Below, piece after piece: positions 15,033-24,589 of a DNA stretch of 35,629 nt. Below the pieces are notes generated by a model. That model had not been told where the DNA came from and did not search any database. It saw nothing but the letters and a program-made list of their open reading frames with translations. Origin of the DNA: an uncultured Sulfurovum sp. (GTDB taxonomy: Bacteria; Campylobacterota; Campylobacteria; Campylobacterales; Sulfurovaceae); the NCBI GenBank assembly GCA_902727915.1, contig CACVAU010000026.1, positions 2,281 to 37,909 on the forward strand, given 5' to 3'. The stretch's first letter is position 1, and each line of letters opens with the position of its first letter. The translations under genes were made by a program, and so were the position numbers.

Positions 15033-15051
15033 ATTTTTCCTTTTTTTAGTG

Positions 15052-15960
15052 TTATTTTTTAAATATTATTTTGTATTCTTTTTCAAGATAGTCTAAAATG
15101 TTTTTTTTCTCTTTTCCTGCATGGAAATAGATTTCATTGATTTTTGAATCCACAAGGAATCGATACCAAAAGCCTTGTAAAAAGTGCCAAATAAATCCAG
15201 CTTTTTTATCTAAAAACCCTAGTTTTATGAAGTATCGATAATGGAAATAGAGTATGGGTCTCAGAAAAAGAGGAAGTTTTGAATAGCGTACTTTTAACCA
15301 ACGTTTACGCTCTGCTTGTGTGCCAAAAAGTTTGGGCTGTACTTCATCATATTTGACAAATTCATAAATATAATTTAGCAAGTCAATGGCTTCGCGTGTT
15401 GCATAGTTATTATGTTTACTTGTCCATGCCGTTAAATTACTAAGATTATGATCCACTAAATCGTGTTCAAATTTTATGGAGCTACCTTGTGAGACTTTAA
15501 TGTGTTCATCCATCCAACGCTCTTCAATTTTACCATACTCAAATTTCCAAATTCGTAATAACCAAATAGGGTAATAGCTTCCATGCTTAATCCACTGATT
15601 CATAAAAAAGACACGACGTTTGATGTAAATTTGACTGATATTTTCCTCTAACTTTGAAATGTTTTCAGAGATTTCTTCATTAAGTTCAGGCAATAAATAC
15701 TCATCAGCATCCATACGCATGACCCATTTACTTTGAATGTCACAATTATCCAGTCCCCATTGAAATTGTACGGCGTAGTTCACCCATTTATTAGTGTAAA
15801 CTTTGGCACCCAATGATTGAGCTATCTTTACAGTATTATCTGTCGAAAAGGAATCGACAATGAAAATTTCTTTGACACAACTTTTTAGGGATTGTAGGCA
15901 ACGTGCTATATGTTGTTCTTCATTATAGGTTAGAATAATGACTGAAATATCTTGTTTCAT
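15052..15960 (-). CDS. Family 2 glycosyltransferase
   Basis: 302 residues. The inverting GT-A fold is evident from SVIILTYNEEQHIARCLQSL at the N-terminus, the nucleotide-binding VDSFSTDNTVKIAQ, and the metal-binding MRMDADEYL. This resembles the WaaE/KdtX-like subgroup of GT2. A basic, aromatic C-terminal part (PLFLRPILYFHYRYFIK) probably makes peripheral membrane contact. It should add one sugar to the lipid-linked repeat unit; donor and acceptor are unknown. Its ATG overlaps the stop of the preceding GT4 gene by four bases, so it is tightly coupled in the operon. Confidence 0.88.
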   Translation of the reverse strand: MKQDISVIILTYNEEQHIARCLQSLKSCVKEIFIVDSFSTDNTVKIAQSLGAKVYTNKWVNYAVQFQWGLDNCDIQSKWVMRMDADEYLLPELNEEISENISKLEENISQIYIKRRVFFMNQWIKHGSYYPIWLLRIWKFEYGKIEERWMDEHIKVSQGSSIKFEHDLVDHNLSNLTAWTSKHNNYATREAIDLLNYIYEFVKYDEVQPKLFGTQAERKRWLKVRYSKLPLFLRPILYFHYRYFIKLGFLDKKAGFIWHFLQGFWYRFLVDSKINEIYFHAGKEKKNILDYLEKEYKIIFKK

Positions 15961-17129
15961 TGTGGATTCTCCATACGTACAAAAATTGCTTTAAATTGCT
16001 TGGCAATGGTTTTCCAATTATATTTTTCAGCTAAAATGAGCGCATTCTTACGTAAGACTTTACGGTCTTGTTCCAAGAGAATGAGGGCAGCCTTTGTCGT
16101 GGATTCAACACTGTTTTCAACCCATTTACCACAGTGGTAGCTTTCAACTTCTGACCATGGTGTCCCCGTACTCGCGATAATGGGTGTACCAGCTGCTAAG
16201 CTTTCAACATAAACATTGCCAAAGTTTTCAGTATGAGAAGGTAAGATAAAAAGATCAGCATTGGCTAAAAAATCTATTTTGTCTTGGTCTGATACTTCGC
16301 CCACAAAAAAGATGCTTTCTGTTAGCTTATGGCTTTCAATAAGCTTATCTAAATGGGCTTTTTCACCAGCATCTTTCCCTGCAATTAAGAGTATGGCATC
16401 AGGATATTTCAAGCAAATTTTTTGAAAACTTTTAATTAGAATATCAAAGCCTTTGACCTTGTGCAGTCTGCCCATGGAAACAATGATTTTAGAAGGGTTT
16501 TGTTTAATTTGAAGGTATTTTTGGGTGTAGGTCTCTTTATGATAGTAATTAACTTTTGTAAAGGCTTCTATATCAATGCCATTAGGTACTTTATACACTG
16601 TGGCTTTTGGAAATTGTTCTAAAATATCTTCTTTCTCTTTATCGGAGGTAGCGTGCCAAGTAATTGAGTTGGCAAAAGGTTTAATGAAAAGGCGTAACCA
16701 AACACATTTAAAGCCATTTCCTTGATTTAAACACCATTCACAAAGTGAACCTCTTGGGGATAAGAGTAGAGGTTTTTTAAATATTTTGGCATAGAGTAGG
16801 GAGACAGGTATGGCTGTGCCAAAGATAGCTTGTAAATGCACCACATCAGCACTTTTAATCTCTTTCCAAATATTGGTAAAAAGGCTAAAGGAGACTTCTC
16901 CAATAACAGCATTGTAATATTTTACAAAAAAGTTTTGGTTAAATTCTATGGGGGTATTGATTTTAACATCTAACTTTTTTGCTTTATTGGCATTGGCATT
17001 GGTGGTTGAGACAATTAACTCTATGTTATCCAGAGAAGAGAGGGCTTTGGCAGCATAGAGGGTTGAAAAAATTGGTCCTCCAAAACCTGTGGCTGGATAA
17101 AAGGTTGGAATAATTAAATTAACTTTCAT
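15957..17129 (-). CDS. Family 4 glycosyltransferase
   Basis: 390 residues from ATG 17129, which shares one base with the asnB stop (TAATG); a longer frame to 17183 would overlap asnB and lacks family sequence. It is a GT-B fold retaining transferase. The N-terminal glycine-rich loop is IPTFYPATGFGGPIFS, the donor domain has IIVSMGRLHKVKGFDILI, and the E-x7-E motif is in ENFGNVYVESLAAGTPIIAS. Such enzymes transfer sugars from UDP-, GDP- or dTDP-sugars to the growing repeat unit. There are several Cys near WCLNQGNGFKCVW, as is common in capsule GT4 enzymes. Specificity is unknown. Confidence 0.88.
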   Translation of the reverse strand: MKVNLIIPTFYPATGFGGPIFSTLYAAKALSSLDNIELIVSTTNANANKAKKLDVKINTPIEFNQNFFVKYYNAVIGEVSFSLFTNIWKEIKSADVVHLQAIFGTAIPVSLLYAKIFKKPLLLSPRGSLCEWCLNQGNGFKCVWLRLFIKPFANSITWHATSDKEKEDILEQFPKATVYKVPNGIDIEAFTKVNYYHKETYTQKYLQIKQNPSKIIVSMGRLHKVKGFDILIKSFQKICLKYPDAILLIAGKDAGEKAHLDKLIESHKLTESIFFVGEVSDQDKIDFLANADLFILPSHTENFGNVYVESLAAGTPIIASTGTPWSEVESYHCGKWVENSVESTTKAALILLEQDRKVLRKNALILAEKYNWKTIAKQFKAIFVRMENPQ

Positions 17130-18970
17130 TAGAGGCTTACTCCTTGTTCTTTCATCCATCGGTTCAGCACAACTATGGACCAAAATCTAGCCCAATTGAG
17201 CTGACCTTTTTTATAGTTATTGTGAATCTCTTTGAGATATTTTGGCTCAAAGATATTGTTTTCATGATAAAAATAACGTTCAAGTTCATCACCCAAATGT
17301 GTCTTCATCCATTTTTCAAAAGGGAAGGTAAAGCCAGTTTTTTTACGGAAGCGTAAATCAGGAGGTAAAATATCTTCAAGTGTTTCGGTAATAAGGCGTT
17401 TAGGGTATTTTTCTTTGAGTTTATCGTTGTCTTGAATGGACAATAAATATTTAGAAAGTTCTATGTCCAAAAGAGGAACCCTTAGTTCAAGTGCATGTGC
17501 CATGCTAAATTGATCAGCATCTTTGAGCAAGGTATTTTTTAAATAGTTATTGAACTCAAAATAGGAAATTTTTGTGTAAGTACTGTCTTGAATTTTCCCT
17601 GTTGTTTGCGCATCGATAAGGCTGTTTTCTTCCCACGTATGATAGGCACTTTCATGTACCATTTTTTCAATACTACTGTTTGAAAAAATACCCCTTGAGC
17701 TAAAGTAGGCTTCTTTTTTTTCAAAGAGTAAACGCAAGGACTCAAAATATTTGTTAATGGGCATTTTATTTAAAAGGGCATAGAGTCCAGAACGCATTGG
17801 TTTGGGAATTTTTTGTAAAGTATTAAAATGCTTTTGATGTTTCATTACTTTTTGAAATTCATCATAACCCACAAAAAGTTCATCGCCCCCTGTACCTGAA
17901 AAAGCAACTTTATAGCCTTCTTCATGTACTTTTTTACTAATCATATAGTTGTTGAATCCATCAATACTTGGTGAGTCCATGGCATCAAAAAAGGTATCCA
18001 AATTATTAATAATGTCGTTTTCAGTAATTTTAATGGGTTGATGATCGACTTTATAAAAGTCAACAGTTTTTTGGATGTATTCATCTTCACTGAACTCTTC
18101 TTCATCAAAAATAATGGAAGTCGTAGAGATGTTGTCAATATTATTGGCTTTCATAAGTGCTAAAATGGCTGTAGAGTCAATCCCTCCACTTAAAAAGATG
18201 GTGGTTTTAACATCTGATCGACTTTGTCTGATAATACTTTCTTCATAAAGTTTTAAGAGCTTCTTAGTATCAATTGCTTCTGTAGCACCCTTGTCAAAGA
18301 TAGTGTGATAAGGCTTATGCGTTGTTTCTAATGAGTCAAGTTGAATGCTCATATAACTACCTGGGTCTAAAGCTTTTATATTTTGGATTGGGCTAAAAGG
18401 TTCTTGAAAGGAACCATATTTTAAATAACCATTAAGTCCCTCTTTGGATATTTTTTTCGGAATTTTTTTAAAAGATAAAAGTGCACGAATTTCGGAAGAG
18501 AAAAAAATATTTTCTTTATTTTGATAGTAATAAAGGGGTTTAACACCGATGGGGTCTCTCACCAAATAGAGTGTATTGCTCTCTTTATCATAGAGTGAAA
18601 AAGCAAAAATACCATTGAGCTTTTGAAAGGCTTCTTTTCCCCAATATAGATAAGCTCGAAGAATAACTTCCGTATCAGAACTGGTGTTAAAGTTTATGCC
18701 TTTTGCCAGTAATTGTTCTTTTAACTCTATGTAGTTGTAAATTTCACCATTGAAAACAATGGTACAGTTATCAGCTGTCATCGGCTGTGTTGAACGTTCA
18801 TCTAAATCAATGATAGATAATCGTGTATGTCCAAGACCTATATTATTATTTATGTAAGTCTTATTTGCATTGGGACCACGGTGTTTGAGGCTTAAAACAG
18901 CACTGTTAAGTTCAGCTTTTAGTGTTTCTATTTTATTGTTGTGATTAATAAAACCAATAATTCCACACAT
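17129..18970 (-). CDS. asnB: Asparagine synthetase-type glutamine amidotransferase (AsnB family)
   Basis: 613 residues, full length for the family. Cys2 of MCGIIGFI is the glutaminase nucleophile, with the N-terminal Ntn domain to about residue 200 (RLSIIDLDERSTQ, NGEIYNYIEL). The synthetase domain carries the PPi loop FLSGGIDSTAIL and the downstream FSGTGGDELFVGYDEF. It could make asparagine, but its position between Wzy and a glycosyltransferase fits the polysaccharide-cluster paralogues (for example WbpS in Pseudomonas) proposed to amidate uronic acids. The nucleotide-sugar dehydrogenase at the right edge would supply such a uronic acid. The amidation role is inferred. Its start directly follows the wzy stop, and it overlaps the GT4 gene by one base. 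Confidence 0.9.
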   Translation of the reverse strand: MCGIIGFINHNNKIETLKAELNSAVLSLKHRGPNANKTYINNNIGLGHTRLSIIDLDERSTQPMTADNCTIVFNGEIYNYIELKEQLLAKGINFNTSSDTEVILRAYLYWGKEAFQKLNGIFAFSLYDKESNTLYLVRDPIGVKPLYYYQNKENIFFSSEIRALLSFKKIPKKISKEGLNGYLKYGSFQEPFSPIQNIKALDPGSYMSIQLDSLETTHKPYHTIFDKGATEAIDTKKLLKLYEESIIRQSRSDVKTTIFLSGGIDSTAILALMKANNIDNISTTSIIFDEEEFSEDEYIQKTVDFYKVDHQPIKITENDIINNLDTFFDAMDSPSIDGFNNYMISKKVHEEGYKVAFSGTGGDELFVGYDEFQKVMKHQKHFNTLQKIPKPMRSGLYALLNKMPINKYFESLRLLFEKKEAYFSSRGIFSNSSIEKMVHESAYHTWEENSLIDAQTTGKIQDSTYTKISYFEFNNYLKNTLLKDADQFSMAHALELRVPLLDIELSKYLLSIQDNDKLKEKYPKRLITETLEDILPPDLRFRKKTGFTFPFEKWMKTHLGDELERYFYHENNIFEPKYLKEIHNNYKKGQLNWARFWSIVVLNRWMKEQGVSL

Positions 18971-20338
18971 TTATGTTTTCCTTTGATCAAAGACATTTGT
19001 TGTCTTATCAGTTGTTTTGTTTTTAACTAAGTAATAAATCATTACTAAAAATATGAATTGAAATGCACCACTACCATTGAGGGTGAAAAAAGTAGCTTCT
19101 CCATTGAGCATGACAAAGATGACCAGAGAGGCATAAAAACCTGGAAGGTAGTGTCGTACTTCTTTGAGATATAAGTAGATAAAGTAGATAAAAAGTAAAA
19201 AAGTAATAATCCCACCTTCTTCTAAGACCGTGAGATAAGTATTTCCTTTTTCATAATCAACCATACTGTAGGGTGCATCAAAGAATGCGTTTATTTTCAG
19301 AGGATTAGGTGCGACAGTACCATTCACATACATGACCCCAAAGCCATTACCCTGTAAAGGATGTTTTAAAAAGTTATTCATGGATTCTGTAAATAAACGC
19401 TCTCTGGAACCTAAGATATTACTATCGGCTTGTCTGTTAAAACTGCTACTTGAATAAGACTTAAAGATGTAGTTTTGTGCTTTATTATAAATGGTGGGTA
19501 TGTTAATACCAATAATGATTATAATAATAAGCGCTACGACTAAGCGAAAAGGCTGAAGCAGTGTTTTAAGCATTTCCTTGACATTAAATTTATTAAAGAC
19601 AAGATAGGTGGCTACTAAGAGAAGATAGGTAAAAATAGCTGTTCTTGAATAGGTTGCTAAAAGTTCTATAAAGCCTATACTGGTAATAAAAAGTCGGTAT
19701 ATATTTTCGATGGGGGTTAAGTCTTCTCGCTCAAAATAGCTAATAGTATAATAAGTTAAAAGGGGTACCAAAAAGATACCAATCGATTGAGAATGGTTAA
19801 AAATACCCATAAAAAGACCATTTCTAAAGTACCCATGAGAGGTAAAATAGAGTATAAAATTGGCAATAATAATGGCTTCAATAATTTGATTGATGGTTGA
19901 TTGTTTAATGGTCGTATTTTGATAGGCTTTAAATACAGGGTAGGTCAGTATGAGTAAAGAAACAACTTTAAATACAGCAATGGAAAAAAGTGGACTCCCC
20001 AAGGCTGAAGTGATTAAAAATGAGAATAAAATAGCAAAAAAAACAATCTCTAACTTATCAAAAAGAAAATGATTTTTTAAAGCAAAGAAGGCAAAGATTA
20101 AGACCAAGCCTATATTCCAAAGGTTGGTGGTTAAAAAGCCTATGGGTTCATTTAAAAAAAGCATAATACTAAAAAGAGGTAGAACATAAGGTAGATATTT
20201 TTTAGCATCGTAAAAGGAGAGTAACATCATGACCCCAAAGGCTGCTGTGACAAAGGGTTCATGAAAGAGAAACCATAAAACGAAACTGACCAATAGTGTC
20301 AAGGTTAAGGTGTGATTTTTAAAAAAACTATTCAGCAT
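18971..20338 (-). CDS. wzy: O-antigen/capsule polymerase-like membrane protein (Wzy)
   Basis: 455 residues from ATG 20338. This start has AAAGG 6 bases upstream and overlaps the wzx end by 11 bases; an in-frame start at 20368 lacks such support. The protein is mostly hydrophobic, with roughly ten to twelve membrane segments and a larger hydrophilic periplasmic loop in the second half (FNRQADSNILGSRERLFTES, then NFLKHPLQGNGFGVMYVNG). The loop's GNGFG and the following acidic/aromatic part match the Wzy_C/O-antigen ligase superfamily. Ligase (WaaL) and polymerase share this domain, but the place next to wzx in a repeat-unit operon favours polymerase. It would join lipid-linked repeats on the periplasmic side. 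Confidence 0.8.
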   Translation of the reverse strand: MLNSFFKNHTLTLTLLVSFVLWFLFHEPFVTAAFGVMMLLSFYDAKKYLPYVLPLFSIMLFLNEPIGFLTTNLWNIGLVLIFAFFALKNHFLFDKLEIVFFAILFSFLITSALGSPLFSIAVFKVVSLLILTYPVFKAYQNTTIKQSTINQIIEAIIIANFILYFTSHGYFRNGLFMGIFNHSQSIGIFLVPLLTYYTISYFEREDLTPIENIYRLFITSIGFIELLATYSRTAIFTYLLLVATYLVFNKFNVKEMLKTLLQPFRLVVALIIIIIIGINIPTIYNKAQNYIFKSYSSSSFNRQADSNILGSRERLFTESMNNFLKHPLQGNGFGVMYVNGTVAPNPLKINAFFDAPYSMVDYEKGNTYLTVLEEGGIITFLLFIYFIYLYLKEVRHYLPGFYASLVIFVMLNGEATFFTLNGSGAFQFIFLVMIYYLVKNKTTDKTTNVFDQRKT

Positions 20339-21593
20339 GTTGAACCTTTCGTTGATTTTTAAGAACAATAAAAGTGTTTAAAGTACCTGTGAGAACATAG
20401 GTACAACAAAAGGTAATTAATGCTCCATTTAAGGCATATGTTTTGATGAGATAGTAGCCAACAGTTAGGGCAAAAAGACCAGGTAAAATATTGGCAAGTA
20501 GTAAATCTTTTGTCTCTTTTTTTACATAAATCATATAAGCTAAAATATTGCCAATGGCATAGACCATCATGGCTAAAAACATGTAGGGTAGCATCCATGA
20601 TTCACTGGCATATTTGGCATCGGTGAGAATGGAAACAATCTCTTTTTGAAAAATATTAATAAACAACCACATGGCTGTTAAAATACCCAAAACATAGAAA
20701 AGGGCTTTGAGGACTTGTTTAAAAATTTTACTTTTATCATCTAACTCATTCTCATTACGACGAAAAAGTTTAGGGAGAAGATAGGTTCCTAGAATACCTG
20801 TTAAGGCTGTCACAGGAAGAATGGCCAGAGCTGATATAATAGCAAAAGAAGCCACATCCTCTTTAGAAGAAAAAAACTCTAAATACCAACGATAGACCAT
20901 TCCTTGCGCCCAAACAAAGACCCCCCAAATCATAATGGGGTAAGCATAAGGTAGAATTTTAAAAAATATTTTTTTCATCTCTTCTTTTTCAAGCATTTTA
21001 AATTTAAAAATATCTTTTGATGCGAATAAAAAAATCAGTGCATATGAGAGCATGAAAAGAATCATAATTGATTCTGTGCTAAGTAAATTAAACAGTATTA
21101 AAATACCAATGCCTCCTACTTTCAGTACAAAATCAAGAAAAAGCATGAATGCAAACTTTTTTTGATTTTCTAAAGCGTTTTCAAACCAAGTTAATAGGTT
21201 GAATAAGATTGAAGGCAAAATTAAAAAAGGAATTAAAAGTAAGAGCAAGGCAAGTTTACTTTCATAGTTGAAAAAAAGATGACTAAGCAGTATGGCTGTG
21301 CTGTAAAGTAGAATAAAAAAGAGATACATGCCTACGACATTTGAAAAAAAATGAGAAATTCGTTTTCTGTATTCAACTGTAAAGCGTAAAACTCCATGGT
21401 CAAGTGCTGCAAATGGCAACATACTAATAAGACCTAAGAGTGCCATCATTAAAGCATAATATCCAAATTCACTTTTTGAAAGGTGGGAAGAGAGAAGTTT
21501 CATAATTATCAATCCACTGGTCATCTGGGTTACTTTTATCATTATAGAATAAATAAGTGCTTCATTTTTGACCAAATTGATAAACCAGTTCAT
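20328..21593 (-). CDS. wzx: Polysaccharide repeat-unit flippase (Wzx/MATE-type)
   Basis: 421 residues, family length, with about twelve hydrophobic segments throughout. The N-terminal part MKLLSSHLSKSEFGYYALMMAL and the following FAALDHGVLRFTVEYRKR are typical of the polysaccharide-biosynthesis (RfbX/Wzx) branch of the MOP superfamily. It should translocate the undecaprenyl-linked repeat unit across the inner membrane. Its start shares one base with the upstream glycosyltransferase stop (TAATG) and its end overlaps wzy. Substrate specificity cannot be inferred. Confidence 0.88.
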   Translation of the reverse strand: MNWFINLVKNEALIYSIMIKVTQMTSGLIIMKLLSSHLSKSEFGYYALMMALLGLISMLPFAALDHGVLRFTVEYRKRISHFFSNVVGMYLFFILLYSTAILLSHLFFNYESKLALLLLLIPFLILPSILFNLLTWFENALENQKKFAFMLFLDFVLKVGGIGILILFNLLSTESIMILFMLSYALIFLFASKDIFKFKMLEKEEMKKIFFKILPYAYPIMIWGVFVWAQGMVYRWYLEFFSSKEDVASFAIISALAILPVTALTGILGTYLLPKLFRRNENELDDKSKIFKQVLKALFYVLGILTAMWLFINIFQKEIVSILTDAKYASESWMLPYMFLAMMVYAIGNILAYMIYVKKETKDLLLANILPGLFALTVGYYLIKTYALNGALITFCCTYVLTGTLNTFIVLKNQRKVQHAE

Positions 21594-22693
21594 TAGGTAG
21601 TTACCTTCAATTCTTTTAGTGACTCATAAAGGAACTTTGCTGTGCCTTCAACTGATAAAGGTTCCATAAGTTTTTTATTCATTCTTGCATGAATTTTAAA
21701 AAGTTCTGGTTGGGCAATGTAGGCTTCAATCGCTCCTATAAATTCATCTTTGTCAGGTTCAATAATAAAACAGTTCTTTTTATGGCTAAGGGTATTGGAG
21801 TGACCATTAATTTTATTACTAATGATAATACCCATCCCTGATGCCATTGATTCATTAATGGAAAAGTTTCCATTACTAAAAAGTGCTGGAAAAATTAGAA
21901 TGTCAGAACGTTCATAGACTTTTGGTAAATCATCCCATGCTTTAATTTCAGATAAGAACTCAATAGATTCTTCTAGTTGATAATGTTTTATTTTTTCAAT
22001 ACATTCATCTTTGAGTTCACCCTCATTGTTGAGTAAGAGTTTAGATTTTGGATAGCGTTCATAGACTTCTGCAAAGATATCTATGGCTAAGAGAGGATTA
22101 TAAATATTGGTTAAACGATTTGGAAAAAGGTAGGTATAGGCTTCTTTTTTCTCACGTAAAGGGTGTTGAAGATGTCCATCCAAATCAGTAGCATAGCGAC
22201 TGGTAATCACTTTTGATCCAAATTGAAAGTCATCACGAAACTGTCGTGTGGCATCAAGGTGTGATGTGAGTATGTAGTCCACATCTCGATAGAAAAATTT
22301 TTGTAACTTCCATGTTAAGTTGAATGGTCTTAATACACCATGCTTGTCACGACTAAGCTCGGTAAATATTAAAGTTTTTTTCTTATTCTTTTTTGCCCAT
22401 CGGTAAGCTAAGTAGTTTGCAGGAATTGAAAACCCTCCTAGCATTACAATGTCAGGATTAAGTTCTTTGAGTTGTTTAAGAACATCAAAGGTTAAATAGC
22501 GACCATTACGCTTAAAGAGAAGGTTTTTAATAAAATGACATTTTTTACACAGAGGAATTTTCCACCATTGGGCGCGTTCAGCATCTAAATATTCATAAAA
22601 AAGAAAATGGGCATCCATGTATTTATTTAATGCTTGACAAAGTCTAATTTGATGAGGTGCTGCAATGGATGAGATATAGACTATTTTACTCAT
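21593..22693 (-). CDS. Glycosyltransferase (GT-B, GT4-like)
   Basis: 366 residues. The N-terminal domain opens with [16 protein letters not shown] and has [19 protein letters not shown]. The donor domain shows [20 protein letters not shown] and the acidic motif [22 protein letters not shown] that binds the nucleotide sugar. It lacks a signal peptide and is probably membrane-associated through basic patches. It overlaps the ATP-grasp/RmlA fusion gene by four bases, so the transferase may use the product made by that fusion. Donor and acceptor are unknown. Confidence 0.85.
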   Translation of the reverse strand: MSKIVYISSIAAPHQIRLCQALNKYMDAHFLFYEYLDAERAQWWKIPLCKKCHFIKNLLFKRNGRYLTFDVLKQLKELNPDIVMLGGFSIPANYLAYRWAKKNKKKTLIFTELSRDKHGVLRPFNLTWKLQKFFYRDVDYILTSHLDATRQFRDDFQFGSKVITSRYATDLDGHLQHPLREKKEAYTYLFPNRLTNIYNPLLAIDIFAEVYERYPKSKLLLNNEGELKDECIEKIKHYQLEESIEFLSEIKAWDDLPKVYERSDILIFPALFSNGNFSINESMASGMGIIISNKINGHSNTLSHKKNCFIIEPDKDEFIGAIEAYIAQPELFKIHARMNKKLMEPLSVEGTAKFLYESLKELKVTT

Positions 22694-24573
22694 TCTACTA
22701 ACTCGCTAAGATATTTACCATATTCATTTTTACTAAACTTTTTGGCAATTTCTAACACTTCTTCTTTGCCAATCCATTGGTTATTGTAAGCTATTTCTTC
22801 AAGACAAGCAATCTTATATCCTTGTCGTTCTTCAATGGTTTGTACAAAGCGTCCTGCTGAAAGTAAACTTTTGTGTGTACCTGTATCGAGCCAAGCATAG
22901 CCTCGACCTAAGAGTTTTACTTTGAGTTTATTTTGTTTTAAATAGGCTTCGTTAATGGCTGTAATTTCAAGCTCACCCCGTAAAGAGGGTTTGACACTTT
23001 TCGCAATTTCAATGACATCATTGTCATAAAAATAGAGTCCTGTTATGGCAAAATTAGATTTTGGTTTAAGGGGTTTTTCTTCTATACTAATGGCATTTTC
23101 ACGCTCATCAAATTCTACCACACCAAAGCGTTCAGGGTCTTTTACTTTGTATCCAAAGACAACAGCACCTTCATCTAAGTTAGCAGCACTTTTTAGAATG
23201 GGGGTAAATCCTGGACCATAAAATATGTTATCCCCAAGAATTAAACAGACATTGCTTTTTCCAATAAATGTTTCTCCCAAAATAAAGGCTTGGGCTAAGC
23301 CATCAGGTGAGGGTTGTACTTTATATTCAATGCTCATGCCCCATTGTGAACCATCTTTAAGTAGTTTTTCATAGTTAGCAATGTCTTCAGGTGTTGAGAT
23401 AATTAATACTTCTTTTATTCCAGCTAACATCAGGACTGAAAGAGGGTAAAAAATCATGGGTTTGTCATAAACAGGGATGAGTTGTTTACTAATAGATTCT
23501 GTAATGGGATAGAGTCTTGTTCCTGTTCCTCCAGCTAAAATAATGCCTTTGGTATTATTTTTACTAATGGGTTTGTTAATGGGGACAATGGATTTTAGAC
23601 TTTTAGCACCAATTTCTATTTTGGGAATATAAAAATCCTCTTTATTGACCATTTTGATTAAGAGTTCAGGAAAGTTTGCTCCAGCTAAGTAGGAGAAGGG
23701 AAATCCTCCTCCAAAACGGGCATTGAGTTCAAGTACATAAAACTCTTTACCGTTAAATAGCACATCAACATCTAAGTTTCCTATGTGTTTGAGATGTTGA
23801 GAAATTTGTTTTGAAAGTGCTGATAGGTGTTCATTTTGAATGACAATGGCACCATCAGTTTCACCTGAGCGCATGGCAAGTTTTTCTTTTTCAATTGAAA
23901 GGACAAATTCACCTTCTAAATTGTTAAAGATATCAATACCATATTCTGTGCCAGAAATAGACTCTTGTATTAAAACGGATTCATCTAAATTTGTACTGCT
24001 TAATTTACTTAAGTAAGAGTTTTTAATCTGTTTTTGGACATGTTTATAGTAGAACTCTAGTCCATCTTGATCATCAGCTTGATAAACACCAATAGAACCC
24101 ATGCCCCAACGAGGTTTCACAAACAGTGGATAGTTGAGTTTATTAAGTGCCAATTCTTTTTTAGCTTCTTCATAATTACAAAATGTTTTAGGGGTTTTAA
24201 TGTTTAAACTTTGTAAGTATTCAAAAGTTTTGTATTTATCATTGGCAATCTCAATGACTTCAGGAGAGGAAACAACCACGGTAATACCAGCTTCTTCAAA
24301 ACGTTCTTTGGCTTTAGAGAGATAAGGTAAATCAATATCAAAGAGAGAAACAACCATGGATACTTCTTCTTTAATGGCTATTTTTAGGAGTACATCAATG
24401 TAGTTTTTATCAGTAATGGGAGGGACAACATAGGCAACATCACAGGCATTCATGCCTGTGGTTTCACCCTCACTGTTGGTTCCAATCACTTTTCCATGTT
24501 CTTTGCTTAGTGCTGCTTTAAAGTAGTCTACCATATACGATCTACGTCCTACACAAGAGAGAAGAATGTTCAT
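22690..24573 (-). CDS. Fusion of ATP-grasp ligase and RmlA-type nucleotidyltransferase
   Basis: 627 residues in one uninterrupted frame. Residues 1-332 form a CarB-like ATP-grasp enzyme: N-terminal [17 protein letters not shown], the ATP-binding Lys in [11 protein letters not shown] (K153), and the metal-binding [17 protein letters not shown] (E282, N284). Residues about 343-627 are a complete glucose-1-phosphate thymidylyltransferase: [68 protein letters not shown]. No Met lies near the junction, so this is not two genes. The RmlA part would make dTDP- (or UDP-) glucose; the ligase part probably forms an amide or ester using ATP, with unknown acceptor. AAGGAG precedes the ATG. It lies second in the operon after the DegT aminotransferase. 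Both halves retain key residues. Confidence 0.9.
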   Translation of the reverse strand: MNILLSCVGRRSYMVDYFKAALSKEHGKVIGTNSEGETTGMNACDVAYVVPPITDKNYIDVLLKIAIKEEVSMVVSLFDIDLPYLSKAKERFEEAGITVVVSSPEVIEIANDKYKTFEYLQSLNIKTPKTFCNYEEAKKELALNKLNYPLFVKPRWGMGSIGVYQADDQDGLEFYYKHVQKQIKNSYLSKLSSTNLDESVLIQESISGTEYGIDIFNNLEGEFVLSIEKEKLAMRSGETDGAIVIQNEHLSALSKQISQHLKHIGNLDVDVLFNGKEFYVLELNARFGGGFPFSYLAGANFPELLIKMVNKEDFYIPKIEIGAKSLKSIVPINKPISKNNTKGIILAGGTGTRLYPITESISKQLIPVYDKPMIFYPLSVLMLAGIKEVLIISTPEDIANYEKLLKDGSQWGMSIEYKVQPSPDGLAQAFILGETFIGKSNVCLILGDNIFYGPGFTPILKSAANLDEGAVVFGYKVKDPERFGVVEFDERENAISIEEKPLKPKSNFAITGLYFYDNDVIEIAKSVKPSLRGELEITAINEAYLKQNKLKVKLLGRGYAWLDTGTHKSLLSAGRFVQTIEERQGYKIACLEEIAYNNQWIGKEEVLEIAKKFSKNEYGKYLSELVE

Positions 24574-24589
24574 AAGTCTAGCTCCTTAT

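Noticed and set aside
15952..16140. Plus-strand small open frame inside the glycosyltransferase genes
   Set aside because: It lies antisense to two well-supported overlapping genes, has no RBS and no recognisable protein features.
17130..17183. Upstream start for the GT4 gene at 17183
   Set aside because: The extra residues come from the asnB coding region in another frame and have no family similarity; ATG 17129 overlaps the asnB stop in the coupled style used throughout the operon.
22690..24573. Two separate genes (ATP-grasp and rmlA) merged by a sequencing error
   Set aside because: The frame is continuous through a short linker with no Met, RBS or remnant stop near the junction, and both domains are complete; a real fusion is the simpler reading.
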